From an uncultured Oscillospiraceae bacterium (GTDB lineage Bacteria; Bacillota; Clostridia; Oscillospirales; Ruminococcaceae): DNA of 10,270 bases. Positions 1-6,402 of the stretch are shown piece by piece (positions within the stretch are counted from its first letter, which is position 1; every line of letters starts with the position of its first letter). The stretch spans positions 1 to 10,270 of the forward strand of contig CAKSGA010000088.1 of NCBI GenBank assembly GCA_934454435.1, written 5' to 3'. A model generated the notes under the pieces. The model was not told where the DNA came from. It ran no database searches and saw only the letters and a program-made list of their open reading frames with translations. Made by a program: the position numbers and the translations under genes.

Positions 1-1012
1 GCTTAAGGTTGTCAACTGCGTCGAAAATAGCATCCTTGTCCTCCTGCATGTCCTTGTTGTATGCGAGGGGCAGACCCTTCATCATGGTGAGCAGCGTTAC
101 ATTGTCGCCGATGACCCTTGCGGTCTTGCCACGTATAAGCTCGGTGACGTCAGGGTTCTTCTTCTGCGGCATGATGCTTGAGCCGGTGGAGAAGCGGTCG
201 GAGAGTTCGATGAACTTGAACTCCCAGCTGCACCACATGATGATCTCCTCAGAGAACCTTGAAAGGTGCATCATGCAGATGGAGATCGCACTTGCAAGCT
301 CAATGCAGAAATCACGGTCGGAAACGCCGTCCAGCGAATTCACCATGGGACCGTTCATTTCAAGGAGCTCAGCGGTGCGGTCACGATTTATGTGGTAGGT
401 AGTTCCGGCGAGGGCGCAGCTTCCCAGAGGGGAAACGTTCATTCTGCGGAGGGTGTCGTCAAAGCGCTCGATATCCCTGAGCAGCATCTGCGCATAAGCC
501 ATCATGTGGTGACCGAATGTGATGGGCTGGGCACGCTGGAGATGTGTGTAGCCCGGCATGATCGTGTCTGTGTTCTTCTCAGCGATGTCGCACAGCACTT
601 TCACGAGGGATACCACCAGCTCACGCAGACCCTTTATTTCGTCACGCAGGTACAGACGGATATCGAGCGCCACCTGGTCGTTTCTGGAACGGGAGGTGTG
701 CAGGCGCTTTCCTACGTCGCCGAGGCGCTTTGTAAGCTCCGCCTCAATGAACATGTGGATATCCTCAGCGGTCATATCGAACCGGAGTTTTCCGCTCTCG
801 ATATCCGCCAGTATCTCCTTGAGTCCGCCGATGATCTCCAGGCTGTCGCTCATGCTGATTATGCCCTGTTCGCCGAGCATGGTGGCGTGTGCGATGCTTC
901 CCTGAATATCCTGTCTGTACATCCTGCCGTCAAAGGCGATGGACGAATTGAAAGCGTTCACTCTGCTGTCTACACCCTGGGAGGAGCGTCCCGCCCACAT
1001 CATTTCTGCCAT
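1..1012 (-). CDS. argH: Argininosuccinate lyase, partial (C-terminus beyond left edge)
   Basis: Catalyses the last step of arginine synthesis in the cytoplasm: argininosuccinate is split into arginine and fumarate. The minus-strand reading starts [18 protein letters not shown] and stays open to the left edge, about 337 residues. The family is usually near 460 residues, so roughly 120 C-terminal residues are outside the window. Visible family marks are the [12 protein letters not shown] segment, the [13 protein letters not shown] segment, and the fumarase/aspartase superfamily signature [11 protein letters not shown] at about 153-185, which holds the catalytic serine loop. The start ATG at 1012 has GAGGT just upstream (about 1019-1023). 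It follows argG in the same direction with a 95 bp gap that contains a terminator-like hairpin, so expression by read-through from argG or from an unseen weak promoter are both possible. No disruption is seen in the part present. Confidence 0.96.
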   Translation of the reverse strand, partial: MAEMMWAGRSSQGVDSRVNAFNSSIAFDGRMYRQDIQGSIAHATMLGEQGIISMSDSLEIIGGLKEILADIESGKLRFDMTAEDIHMFIEAELTKRLGDVGKRLHTSRSRNDQVALDIRLYLRDEIKGLRELVVSLVKVLCDIAEKNTDTIMPGYTHLQRAQPITFGHHMMAYAQMLLRDIERFDDTLRRMNVSPLGSCALAGTTYHINRDRTAELLEMNGPMVNSLDGVSDRDFCIELASAISICMMHLSRFSEEIIMWCSWEFKFIELSDRFSTGSSIMPQKKNPDVTELIRGKTARVIGDNVTLLTMMKGLPLAYNKDMQEDKDAIFDAVDNLK

Positions 1013-1048
1013 AAAACTACCTCTTTATTTCTAATTTGTATCCTTGTC

Positions 1049-1094
1049 AAATAAAAGATCAAAGAGCGGAAAGACGAGCTTCCCGCTCTTGATC
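1049..1094 (-). terminator. Terminator-like hairpin between argG and argH
   Basis: Read on the minus strand, GATCAAGAGCGG (1083-1094) pairs with CCGCTCTTTGATC (1057-1069) with one bulged T. The stem can be extended inward by GAA/TTT pairs to a loop of about seven bases. It is followed at once by TTTTATTT (1049-1056). This is the form of a Rho-independent terminator placed 14 bp after the argG stop. It lies inside what would otherwise be a simple argGH operon, so it may lower argH expression relative to argG or act as a processing site. Stability was judged by eye. Confidence 0.75.
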
Positions 1095-1107
1095 TTACTC
1101 TGTTGAA

Positions 1108-2334
1108 TTACTTCTTGTTTCTCTCAGCGTCGAGCAGGGCCTTTACGTGGATAGGCAGACCGAACAGGTTGATAAATCCTGCGGAATCCTTCTGGTCGTA
1201 AACATCGTCCTCATCAAAGGAAGCGAAGTCCTTGCTGTATAGGGTGTACGGAGATGTAACGCCGGCGTTGATGATGTTGCCCTTGTAGAGCTTCAGCTTA
1301 ACGTCGCCGGTGCAGGTCTCCTGGGTCTTGTCAACGAATGCGTCCATAGCCTCACGCAGGGGAGTGTACCACTGACCGTTGTATACGATGTCAGCATACT
1401 TCTGAGCCAGGCCAGCCTTGTAGTGCTGTGTCTCCTTGTCAAGGCAGATGGTTTCGAGAACCTCATGAGCGTGGTAGAGAATGGTTCCGCCGGGAGTCTC
1501 ATAAACGCCTCTGGACTTCATGCCGACCAGACGGTTCTCAACTACGTCATACAGACCGATGCCGTTCTCGCCGCCGAGCTTGTTCAGAGCCTTGATGAGC
1601 TTAACGCCGTCCATCTTCTCGCCGTTGAGAGCGGTAGGAATGCCCTTTTCAAAGTGGATAGTAACATATGTGGGCTTGTCGGGAGCCTGCTCGGGAGAAA
1701 CGCCGAGCTCCAGGAAGCCGGGCTTGTTGTACTGCGGCTCGTTTGCCGGATCCTCAAGGTCAAGACCCTCGTGGGAAAGGTGCCACAGGTTCTTATCCTT
1801 GGAGTAGTTGGTCTCACGTGTGATCTTGATCGGAACGTTGTGAGCCTCTGCATATTCGATCTCCTGCTCACGGGACTTGATGTTCCAGATTCTCCAGGGA
1901 GCGATGATCTGCATTTCAGGAGCCAGTGCCTTGATGGTGAGCTCAAAACGTACCTGGTCGTTGCCCTTGCCGGTGCAGCCGTGGCAGATAGCGTCAGCGC
2001 CTTCCTTGCGTGCGATCTCAACGATACGCTTAGCGATAGGAGGACGTGCGAAAGAAGTACCGAGCAGATAGCCCTCATACTTTGCGCCTGCCTTCAGGGT
2101 CGGGAAGATGAAGTCGTTGACAAATTCGTCCTGGATATCTTCAATGTACAGCTTGGAAGCACCGGTCTTCTTTGCTCTCTCCTCAAGACCCACGATCTCG
2201 GAATCCTGACCAACGTTGCCTGCAACGCAGATAACTTCGCAGCCGGGATAATTCTCGTGCAGCCAGGGAATGATGATGGAGGTGTCAAGACCGCCGGAGT
2301 AAGCCAGTACTATTTTTTTGATTTCTTTAGCCAT
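1108..2334 (-). CDS. argG: Argininosuccinate synthase
   Basis: Joins citrulline and aspartate, using ATP, to give argininosuccinate, the substrate of the adjacent argH product. The protein is 408 residues, normal for the family, and complete. The N-terminal ATP pyrophosphatase loop is seen as [15 protein letters not shown] (about residues 11-25). Further family marks are [19 protein letters not shown], the [13 protein letters not shown] segment that contacts ATP and substrate, the [18 protein letters not shown] segment, and [19 protein letters not shown]. The C-terminal part has YETPGGTIL, typical of the synthetase and tetramer domain. The start ATG at 2332-2334 is preceded by AAGGAG at 2345-2350 with 10 bp spacing. 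A consensus promoter lies upstream and a hairpin with a T-run follows the stop. TGAATA half-sites upstream suggest, but do not prove, ArgR/AhrC control. Confidence 0.98.
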   Translation of the reverse strand: MAKEIKKIVLAYSGGLDTSIIIPWLHENYPGCEVICVAGNVGQDSEIVGLEERAKKTGASKLYIEDIQDEFVNDFIFPTLKAGAKYEGYLLGTSFARPPIAKRIVEIARKEGADAICHGCTGKGNDQVRFELTIKALAPEMQIIAPWRIWNIKSREQEIEYAEAHNVPIKITRETNYSKDKNLWHLSHEGLDLEDPANEPQYNKPGFLELGVSPEQAPDKPTYVTIHFEKGIPTALNGEKMDGVKLIKALNKLGGENGIGLYDVVENRLVGMKSRGVYETPGGTILYHAHEVLETICLDKETQHYKAGLAQKYADIVYNGQWYTPLREAMDAFVDKTQETCTGDVKLKLYKGNIINAGVTSPYTLYSKDFASFDEDDVYDQKDSAGFINLFGLPIHVKALLDAERNKK

Positions 2335-2407
2335 GATGTTCTATCTCCTTATGATTTTGTGAGATATTCAGGTGCGTTCTGCGCCCGTTATCTTTTTTAC
2401 ATTCTTA

Positions 2408-2435
2408 ATTATACTCTTTTTCTCCGTTTTGTCAA
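2408..2435 (-). promoter_or_regulatory. argG promoter (consensus sigma-A)
   Basis: On the minus strand TTGACA (2430-2435) and TATAAT (2408-2413) are both perfect consensus, separated by 16 bp. Transcription would start near 2400, giving a leader of about 65 nt before argG with the AAGGAG site near its end. The -35 box is part of a 12-mer, CCCCTTGACAAA, that recurs at two other promoters in the window. I see no T-box or obvious riboswitch fold in the short leader. Confidence 0.88.
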
Positions 2436-2449
2436 GGGGTAAAATACCA

Positions 2450-2602
2450 ATGCATGAATATTATGCATATTTTTTTGGCTTTTTTGAATAAACATCATAA
2501 GAGATTTCATGCAATTGCTTTGTTTATGCCGTTCAGCCTGCCCTGCAATATTGTTTTACATGAATAATATACTGCTATATGAATATTCAGAAAAATTCAA
2601 TA
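2450..2602. promoter_or_regulatory. Cluster of TGAATA half-sites, candidate ARG boxes or other operators
   Basis: TGAATA occurs at 2455-2460, 2485-2490, 2561-2566 and 2580-2585, with its complement TATTCA at 2584-2589. Two more TATTCA copies lie near the two start codons (2365-2370 and 2681-2686). The first copy sits in ATGCATGAATATTATGCAT (2450-2468), with ATGCAT arms on both sides. The fourth forms the palindrome TGAATATTCA (2580-2589). TGAATA is the half-site of the ArgR/AhrC ARG box, and the neighbour is argG, which makes arginine control plausible. No copy is a full match to the two-armed ARG box, and the region is AT-rich. The rest of the 354 bp gap between argG and the next gene, mainly 2499-2558, shows nothing I can name. 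Confidence 0.4.
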
Positions 2603-2607
2603 CCCCC

Positions 2608-2636
2608 TTGACAAAATTGTTGTTCATGTTTATAAT
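2608..2636 (+). promoter_or_regulatory. Promoter of the XRE-ImmA-M42 gene run
   Basis: TTGACA (2608-2613) and TATAAT (2631-2636) are perfect sigma-A boxes with the ideal 17 bp spacing. Transcription would start near 2643, about 45 nt before the XRE start codon. It faces away from the argG promoter. A promoter this strong without an activator is normally held down by a repressor, which fits the repressor gene it drives. Confidence 0.9.
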
Positions 2637-2649
2637 ATTATTATGAACA
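2621..2649. promoter_or_regulatory. Inverted repeat over the -10 box, candidate XRE operator
   Basis: TGTTCAT (2621-2627) and ATGAACA (2643-2649) are perfect 7 bp inverted arms with a 15 bp spacer that contains the whole -10 box. A dimeric repressor bound here would block RNA polymerase. The first gene downstream encodes an XRE-family DNA-binding protein, so autorepression is the simplest reading. This is inferred from position and symmetry only. Confidence 0.55.
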
Positions 2650-2688
2650 CGCTCACGGTATGATGGGCTTTTTACGGAGGTATTCACC

Positions 2689-3081
2689 ATGAAGATGAAC
2701 GAAAAGATCGAGATCATTCTCAGCAGAAAGCGCATACGCAAGACTGACTTTGCGCACAGCGTGGGTGTGACATACAGGGCATTCGCCAATTACATGAACG
2801 GTACCCGAAGGCCCCGTGCGGATACGCTCAACAGGATCGCAGAGCAGCTTCAGCTCACGCCGGAGTTCCTGAAGGACGACACCCAGGAGCTGGAACTCAC
2901 CATTGAGGAGCGCTTTATAAAAAAGTACTGCAACACCGAGGCTGACAAGGCCCAGGCGGCGCAGTTCCTTGCGCAGTCAAGGGGACTCTTTGCGGGAAAT
3001 TCACTCAACGAAGATGACAAGGAAGCGCTTTTCCGCTGCCTGTGGGATATCTATGAGGACTCCCGTAGGAATAATAAATAA
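2689..3081 (+). CDS. XRE-family transcriptional regulator paired with ImmA peptidase
   Basis: A 130-residue cytoplasmic DNA-binding protein. Residues about 5-62 form a Cro/C1-type helix-turn-helix: NEKIEIILSRKRIRKTDFAHSVGV, then the recognition-helix region TYRAFANYMNGTRRPRADTLNRIAEQL. The rest (about 70-130) is a charged helical tail ending LNEDDKEALFRCLWDIYEDSRRNNK, a form common in XRE proteins encoded next to ImmA-type peptidases. The start is ATG 2689 with GGAGG at 2676-2680 and 8 bp spacing. The stop is 3 bp before the peptidase start, in the same frame. By analogy with the ImmR/ImmA and DdrO/IrrE pairs it is probably a repressor cut or otherwise inactivated by the next gene's product. 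The inverted repeat at 2621-2649 is its likely operator. Its inducing signal cannot be read from the sequence. Confidence 0.92.
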   Translation: MKMNEKIEIILSRKRIRKTDFAHSVGVTYRAFANYMNGTRRPRADTLNRIAEQLQLTPEFLKDDTQELELTIEERFIKKYCNTEADKAQAAQFLAQSRGLFAGNSLNEDDKEALFRCLWDIYEDSRRNNK

Positions 3082-3084
3082 TGT

Positions 3085-3579
3085 ATGGAAATGATCAGAC
3101 AGACTGCGGCACAGCTCCGCAGAAAATTCGGCGGCAGGAGCATTTTTGAAACCGCTGAGAACTCCGGCGCAAATGTCTGGTTCAGGGAGCTGGGTTCGCT
3201 GAAAGGGTTCTACATCTGCGAGAACGGCTGCCGCTATATAATAGTAAACCAAGCGCTGGACGACCTGGTGGCAAAGACCGTGTGCGCCCATGAGCTCGGG
3301 CATGATATGCTGCACCGGGAGCTTTCAGCGGGGGGGATGCGGGAGAACACGCTGTTCCTCACAAATAATAAAACGGAGCGGGAAGCGAACCTTTTCGCTG
3401 CGGAGATGCTGGTGACTGACCGTGAAGCGCTCTCCGTGCTGGAGTACGCTCCGGATACCGAGCAGGCAGCCTATGAGCTTGGCGTGATGCCCGAGATACT
3501 GCAATACAAGCTGGAAATGCTGAACGAAGCGGGCTACAGCTTCAATGTCAGCGGTACCGCCAGCGATTTTCTGAAGTAA
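3085..3579 (+). CDS. ImmA/IrrE-family zinc metallopeptidase
   Basis: A 164-residue soluble peptidase of the ImmA/IrrE (DUF955) family. The zinc motif HELGH is at residues 69-73 inside TVCAHELGHDMLHREL. The usual third ligand is in KTEREANLFAAEMLV, about Glu100. Upstream, GFYICENGCRYIIVNQAL matches the beta-sheet part of the family fold. The start is ATG 3085, with ATG 3091 in the same frame as an alternative. An ATG at 3081 is in another frame and leads nowhere useful. Only a weak, distant AGGA (3067-3070) precedes it, so translation is probably coupled to the XRE gene, whose stop is at 3079-3081. Family knowledge says such enzymes cleave a cognate XRE repressor (ImmR, DdrO) after a signal. 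Regulation of the M42 genes that follow is my inference. Confidence 0.93.
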   Translation: MEMIRQTAAQLRRKFGGRSIFETAENSGANVWFRELGSLKGFYICENGCRYIIVNQALDDLVAKTVCAHELGHDMLHRELSAGGMRENTLFLTNNKTEREANLFAAEMLVTDREALSVLEYAPDTEQAAYELGVMPEILQYKLEMLNEAGYSFNVSGTASDFLK

Positions 3580-3593
3580 AGGAATGACCGTTT

Positions 3594-4616
3594 TTGGATA
3601 TACTGAACACATTAAAGGAACTCACCAGCGTGACCGGCGTTTCCGGGTTGGAGGATGACGCCGCCGGCGCTGCTCTGGAGCTCCTGAAGAAATACGCACC
3701 GGACGCATCAACAGACCCCTCCGGGAACGTCACAGCGCTTATAAAGTGCGGCGACCCGTCTGCTAAAACGCTCATGCTGGACGCACACATCGACCAGATA
3801 GGTCTGATAGTCACCTATATTGACGGCGACGGCTTTCTGAAAGTCGGGAACTGCGGCGGACCGGACCTGAAGATCCTGCTGGCGCAGAGCGTTACGGTGC
3901 ATGGCAGGGAGGACGTAAAGGGTGTTATTTCTACCCTGCCGCCGCATGTTTCGCCGGATCACAGTAAGGTCCCGGCGGTGGGAGAACTCACTATTGACAT
4001 TGGTATGACCCGGGAGCAGGCAGAGCGCATCATAGCCCCCGGCGACCGTGTAACGGTGAACTCCGGGCTCCGGCAGCTGGCGGGTGACTGCGTTTCTGCA
4101 CCCTCGGTCGATGACCGCAGCGGCGTCTGCGCTATTCTTGCGGCGCTGGACATGCTCGACCTTTCCAGGCTGAAATATAACCTTGCCGTGTGCTTCTCCG
4201 CCCAGGAGGAAACCGGGGAACGTGGCGTAAAGCCGGCTGCGTTCAGAGTTCAGCCGGACGAGGCCATCGCCGTGGACGTGTCTTTCGGAAGAACTCCCGA
4301 CAGTCTGCCGCAGGACACCGCAGAAATGGGGAGCGGCGTCATGATAGGTATGTCCGCAGCCCTTGACCGGGGAATGTCAGAAGCGCTCCGGGAGCTGGCA
4401 AAGTCCCGCAGAATACCGTTCACCATGGAGATAATGCCGTCCTCCACCGGCACGAATGCGGACAGCATAGCCGTCAGCGGACGTGGAGTGAAGTGCTGCA
4501 CGCTCTCGATCCCCATAAGATACATGCACACGCCCATTGAAACAGTGCGCCTGTGTGATATCGAAAACAGCGCAAGGCTTATTGCAGCATACGCAGGAGG
4601 TGAGCTCAATGGCTGA
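3594..4616 (+). CDS. M42-family aminopeptidase (paralogue 1)
   Basis: A 340-residue M42 (FrvX/TET-type) di-metal aminopeptidase that would trim amino acids from short peptides in the cytoplasm; family members form dodecamers. The five expected metal ligands are visible: His65 in DAHIDQIG, Asp173 in PSVDDRSG, Glu206 in AQEETGERG, Asp228 in IAVDVSF and His312 in RYMHTP. Glu205 is the expected catalytic base. The motifs deviate from the usual forms (AHMDEVG, KALDDRAG), so specificity may differ from the next gene's product. The start is TTG 3594: AAAGGA at 3578-3583 gives 10 bp spacing, and the nearby ATG 3584 is out of frame. The gap after the peptidase gene is 14 bp, and the 3' end overlaps the second M42 gene by 8 bp. 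The exact substrate is unknown. Confidence 0.93.
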   Translation: MDILNTLKELTSVTGVSGLEDDAAGAALELLKKYAPDASTDPSGNVTALIKCGDPSAKTLMLDAHIDQIGLIVTYIDGDGFLKVGNCGGPDLKILLAQSVTVHGREDVKGVISTLPPHVSPDHSKVPAVGELTIDIGMTREQAERIIAPGDRVTVNSGLRQLAGDCVSAPSVDDRSGVCAILAALDMLDLSRLKYNLAVCFSAQEETGERGVKPAAFRVQPDEAIAVDVSFGRTPDSLPQDTAEMGSGVMIGMSAALDRGMSEALRELAKSRRIPFTMEIMPSSTGTNADSIAVSGRGVKCCTLSIPIRYMHTPIETVRLCDIENSARLIAAYAGGELNG

Positions 4617-5631
4617 CTTTATCGAAAGAGTTCTTGAAATATGTGCCCTTGACGGAACCTCCGGCGATGAGAGCACAGTGCGTGACTATATATGCTCCCG
4701 TATCTCTGCTGACGAGGTCACGACAGATAACCTCGGGAACCTGCTGGTGTTCAAAAAAGGCAGAAAGACTCCAAAGAACCGCATCATGTTCGCAGCACAC
4801 ATGGACGAGGTCGGGTTTATGGTGACGGACATAACGGAGGACGGGTTCCTGCGGTTTGGTGCTGTCGGCGGCGTTGACCCGAGGGTGGTTCTCGGCAGGG
4901 GACTGCGGTTCAGGAACGGGATCGTCGGCGTGGTGGGCACCAAGGCGGTCCACCAGCAGTCGGAGGAGGAGCGCAAAAAGGCGCCGGAGTTCACCGAAAT
5001 GCTGATAGACATTGGCGCTTCTGGACGTGAGGAAGCTGAAAAGCTGGTCCAGCGGGGCGACTGTGCTGTGTTCGACAGCGACGCATTCCGCTTCGGAGAT
5101 GGCTTCGTGAAGAGCAAGGCCCTGGACGACCGTGCGGGCTGCCTTATCATGATGGACATGATAAACGGCGAGCCGGAATATGACGCCTGGTACGCTTTCA
5201 CGGTGCAGGAGGAAGTCGGTACCCGGGGAGCGAAAGCGGCGGCATTCACTGTTGAGCCGGATATCGCAGTTGTTCTTGAAACAACCACAGCCTGCGACAT
5301 TCCCGGGAGCTCCGGCGACAAGAGGGTCTGCGAGCTCGGAAAGGGGTGCGTGGTTTCGTTCATGGACCGGGGAACTATCTACGACCATGAACTGTATACC
5401 ATCGCAAGAAGCACGGCGGATAACCTCGGGATACCGAATCAGACCAAGACTGTGATAGCCGGCGGAAACGACAGCGGCGCCATTCATGTCAGCCGTGGAG
5501 GAGTGCGCACCTGCGCACTTTCGGTGCCGACACGCTACCTGCATTCACCGTCCTGCACAGCTAAGGAGAGCGACATCGAAGCAACCGCAAAGCTGGCTTC
5601 GGCGGTGCTGGGGGCGTTTGCTGAGCTGTGA
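4609..5631 (+). CDS. M42-family aminopeptidase (paralogue 2)
   Basis: A second M42 enzyme, also exactly 340 residues, with the standard motifs: AHMDEVG (His64), SKALDDRAG (Asp173), VQEEVGTRG (Glu201/Glu202), VVLETT (Glu224) and RYLHSP (His312). All metal ligands and the catalytic glutamate are present, so it should be active. The start ATG 4609 has AGGAGG at 4595-4600 with 8 bp spacing; an in-frame upstream ATG at 4537 lies deep in the previous gene and has no such site. It overlaps paralogue 1 by 8 bp, and its stop overlaps the next start by 4 bp. The two M42 proteins are clearly diverged outside the motifs, so this is an old duplication. They may form one mixed dodecamer, as reported for archaeal TET peptidases; that is inference. 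Confidence 0.95.
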   Translation: MADFIERVLEICALDGTSGDESTVRDYICSRISADEVTTDNLGNLLVFKKGRKTPKNRIMFAAHMDEVGFMVTDITEDGFLRFGAVGGVDPRVVLGRGLRFRNGIVGVVGTKAVHQQSEEERKKAPEFTEMLIDIGASGREEAEKLVQRGDCAVFDSDAFRFGDGFVKSKALDDRAGCLIMMDMINGEPEYDAWYAFTVQEEVGTRGAKAAAFTVEPDIAVVLETTTACDIPGSSGDKRVCELGKGCVVSFMDRGTIYDHELYTIARSTADNLGIPNQTKTVIAGGNDSGAIHVSRGGVRTCALSVPTRYLHSPSCTAKESDIEATAKLASAVLGAFAEL

Positions 5632-6326
5632 CGGAGCGGATTTATACGGCGGAGCAGTTTCGGGAGCTACCGGAGCACGGGGTGGAAGCACAGAAGATAC
5701 GTGCTCTGTTCCGGGCATACGGCGGGAACTACGATTTCTGCCGCTTCTTCAAACACGGCGGGACATACCTTGCGGCGCTGGACGGTTCCTTTGTGATTGC
5801 AGAGAAACCTGGTTATGACCCGGAGGAGCTTGCGCAGTTCCTTTTGATGCATGGCTTTGCTGATTTGTTTTGCTCAGAGAAGATGGGGGAGGCGCTCAGA
5901 CCGATTCTCTGTGCGGAGTTCACACCGGTCCTCCTGATGGAGTATACCGGTGAAAAGTCCGGCGGTCTGCCGGAGGAACGTCAGCCGTCCGAGGCCTGGG
6001 ATATCATCGGAAGCCGCTTTGATATCCCGTTCGAGCCATGGTATCTTGATATGTCCCACAGGGTGCGGCATGGAGTTACAAGGTGCTTTTCAGACGGAAG
6101 GGCGGCGCTGGTCGTCCAGCATGAGATAAACGGCGAAGCGCTGATCTCGCAGGTCTGCGTACTGAAAGATTTTGAGCGCTGCGGATATGCCGGAGAGCTT
6201 GTGAGGGAAGTCAGCGGAGCACTGCCAGGCAGGGTGCAGGTCATATGTGAGGACTTCCTGACCGGGTTCTATGAAAAGTGCGGATACCGGGTCGTCTCCA
6301 AAAAGTTCGTGGCAACTCTGGTCTAG
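5628..6326 (+). CDS. GNAT-like N-acetyltransferase with a separate N-terminal domain
   Basis: A 232-residue protein whose last 100 residues or so resemble the GNAT acetyltransferase fold. TRCFSDGRAALVVQHEINGEALISQVCVLKDFERCGYAGELVREV looks like the central strands followed by the acetyl-CoA pyrophosphate loop (RCGYAG, residues 174-179, fits R-x-x-G-x-G/A). The late FYEKCGYRV (about 214-222) is the usual C-terminal GNAT strand motif. The first half (about 1-125) is unlike a GNAT core, and I cannot assign it. The start is GTG 5628, overlapping the stop of the second M42 gene as GTGA, with no strong ribosome binding site, so translation is probably coupled. The acceptor could be a peptide, a free amino acid or another amine. 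The family call is moderately sure and the substrate is unknown. Confidence 0.68.
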   Translation: MTERIYTAEQFRELPEHGVEAQKIRALFRAYGGNYDFCRFFKHGGTYLAALDGSFVIAEKPGYDPEELAQFLLMHGFADLFCSEKMGEALRPILCAEFTPVLLMEYTGEKSGGLPEERQPSEAWDIIGSRFDIPFEPWYLDMSHRVRHGVTRCFSDGRAALVVQHEINGEALISQVCVLKDFERCGYAGELVREVSGALPGRVQVICEDFLTGFYEKCGYRVVSKKFVATLV

Positions 6327-6363
6327 TTTCGTCAGAATGCATATAGAATTACCTCTGTTTTTG

Positions 6364-6376
6364 TGTTATAATAACA
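6364..6376 (+). promoter_or_regulatory. Extended -10 promoter of the MATE-Nudix unit with overlapping palindrome
   Basis: TATAAT at 6367-6372 is preceded by TG at 6364-6365, a perfect extended -10. No good -35 box lies 17 bp upstream, as is common for such promoters. The same bases form TGTTAT-A-ATAACA (6364-6376), a 13 bp palindrome with 6 bp arms, which could be an operator. The start would be near 6379, just before the GGAGG site of the exporter gene (6393-6397). No terminator is seen between the acetyltransferase stop and this promoter, so read-through from the upstream genes is possible. Confidence 0.7.
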
Positions 6377-6402
6377 AGGATAACGCAAAAACGGAGGTTT
6401 TT

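Noticed and set aside
1022..1050. Possible argH promoter, TTGACA (1045-1050, minus strand) with TAAAGA 17 bp on
   Set aside because: The -10 box is poor and the implied start would fall at about 1015, inside or after the ribosome binding site, leaving no usable leader.
266..1054. Long open plus-strand frame opposite argH
   Set aside because: The minus strand encodes a clear argininosuccinate lyase with its signature motif; the plus frame has no recognisable domain and is a shadow of it.
2335..2400. T-box or riboswitch in the argG leader
   Set aside because: The leader is only about 65 nt and no T-box sequence, specifier stem or terminator/antiterminator pair could be seen.
1423..2442. 339-codon plus-strand open frame opposite argG
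   Set aside because: It is antisense to a fully conserved argG, has no family motifs and runs into the argG promoter. Codon structure on the other strand explains it.
2689..3579. XRE-ImmA pair as the edge of an integrative element or prophage
   Set aside because: No integrase, excisionase, direct repeats, tRNA gene or phage gene is nearby. The downstream genes are metabolic or transport genes in a tight operon.
3584..3586. ATG 10 bp upstream of the first M42 gene as its start
   Set aside because: It is in a different frame from the M42 coding sequence. The TTG at 3594 is in frame and well spaced from AAAGGA.
4606..5544. 312-codon minus-strand open frame opposite the second M42 gene
   Set aside because: The plus strand has all M42 metal-binding motifs and a good ribosome binding site. 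The minus frame is rich in His, Arg and Ala, as antisense shadows often are.
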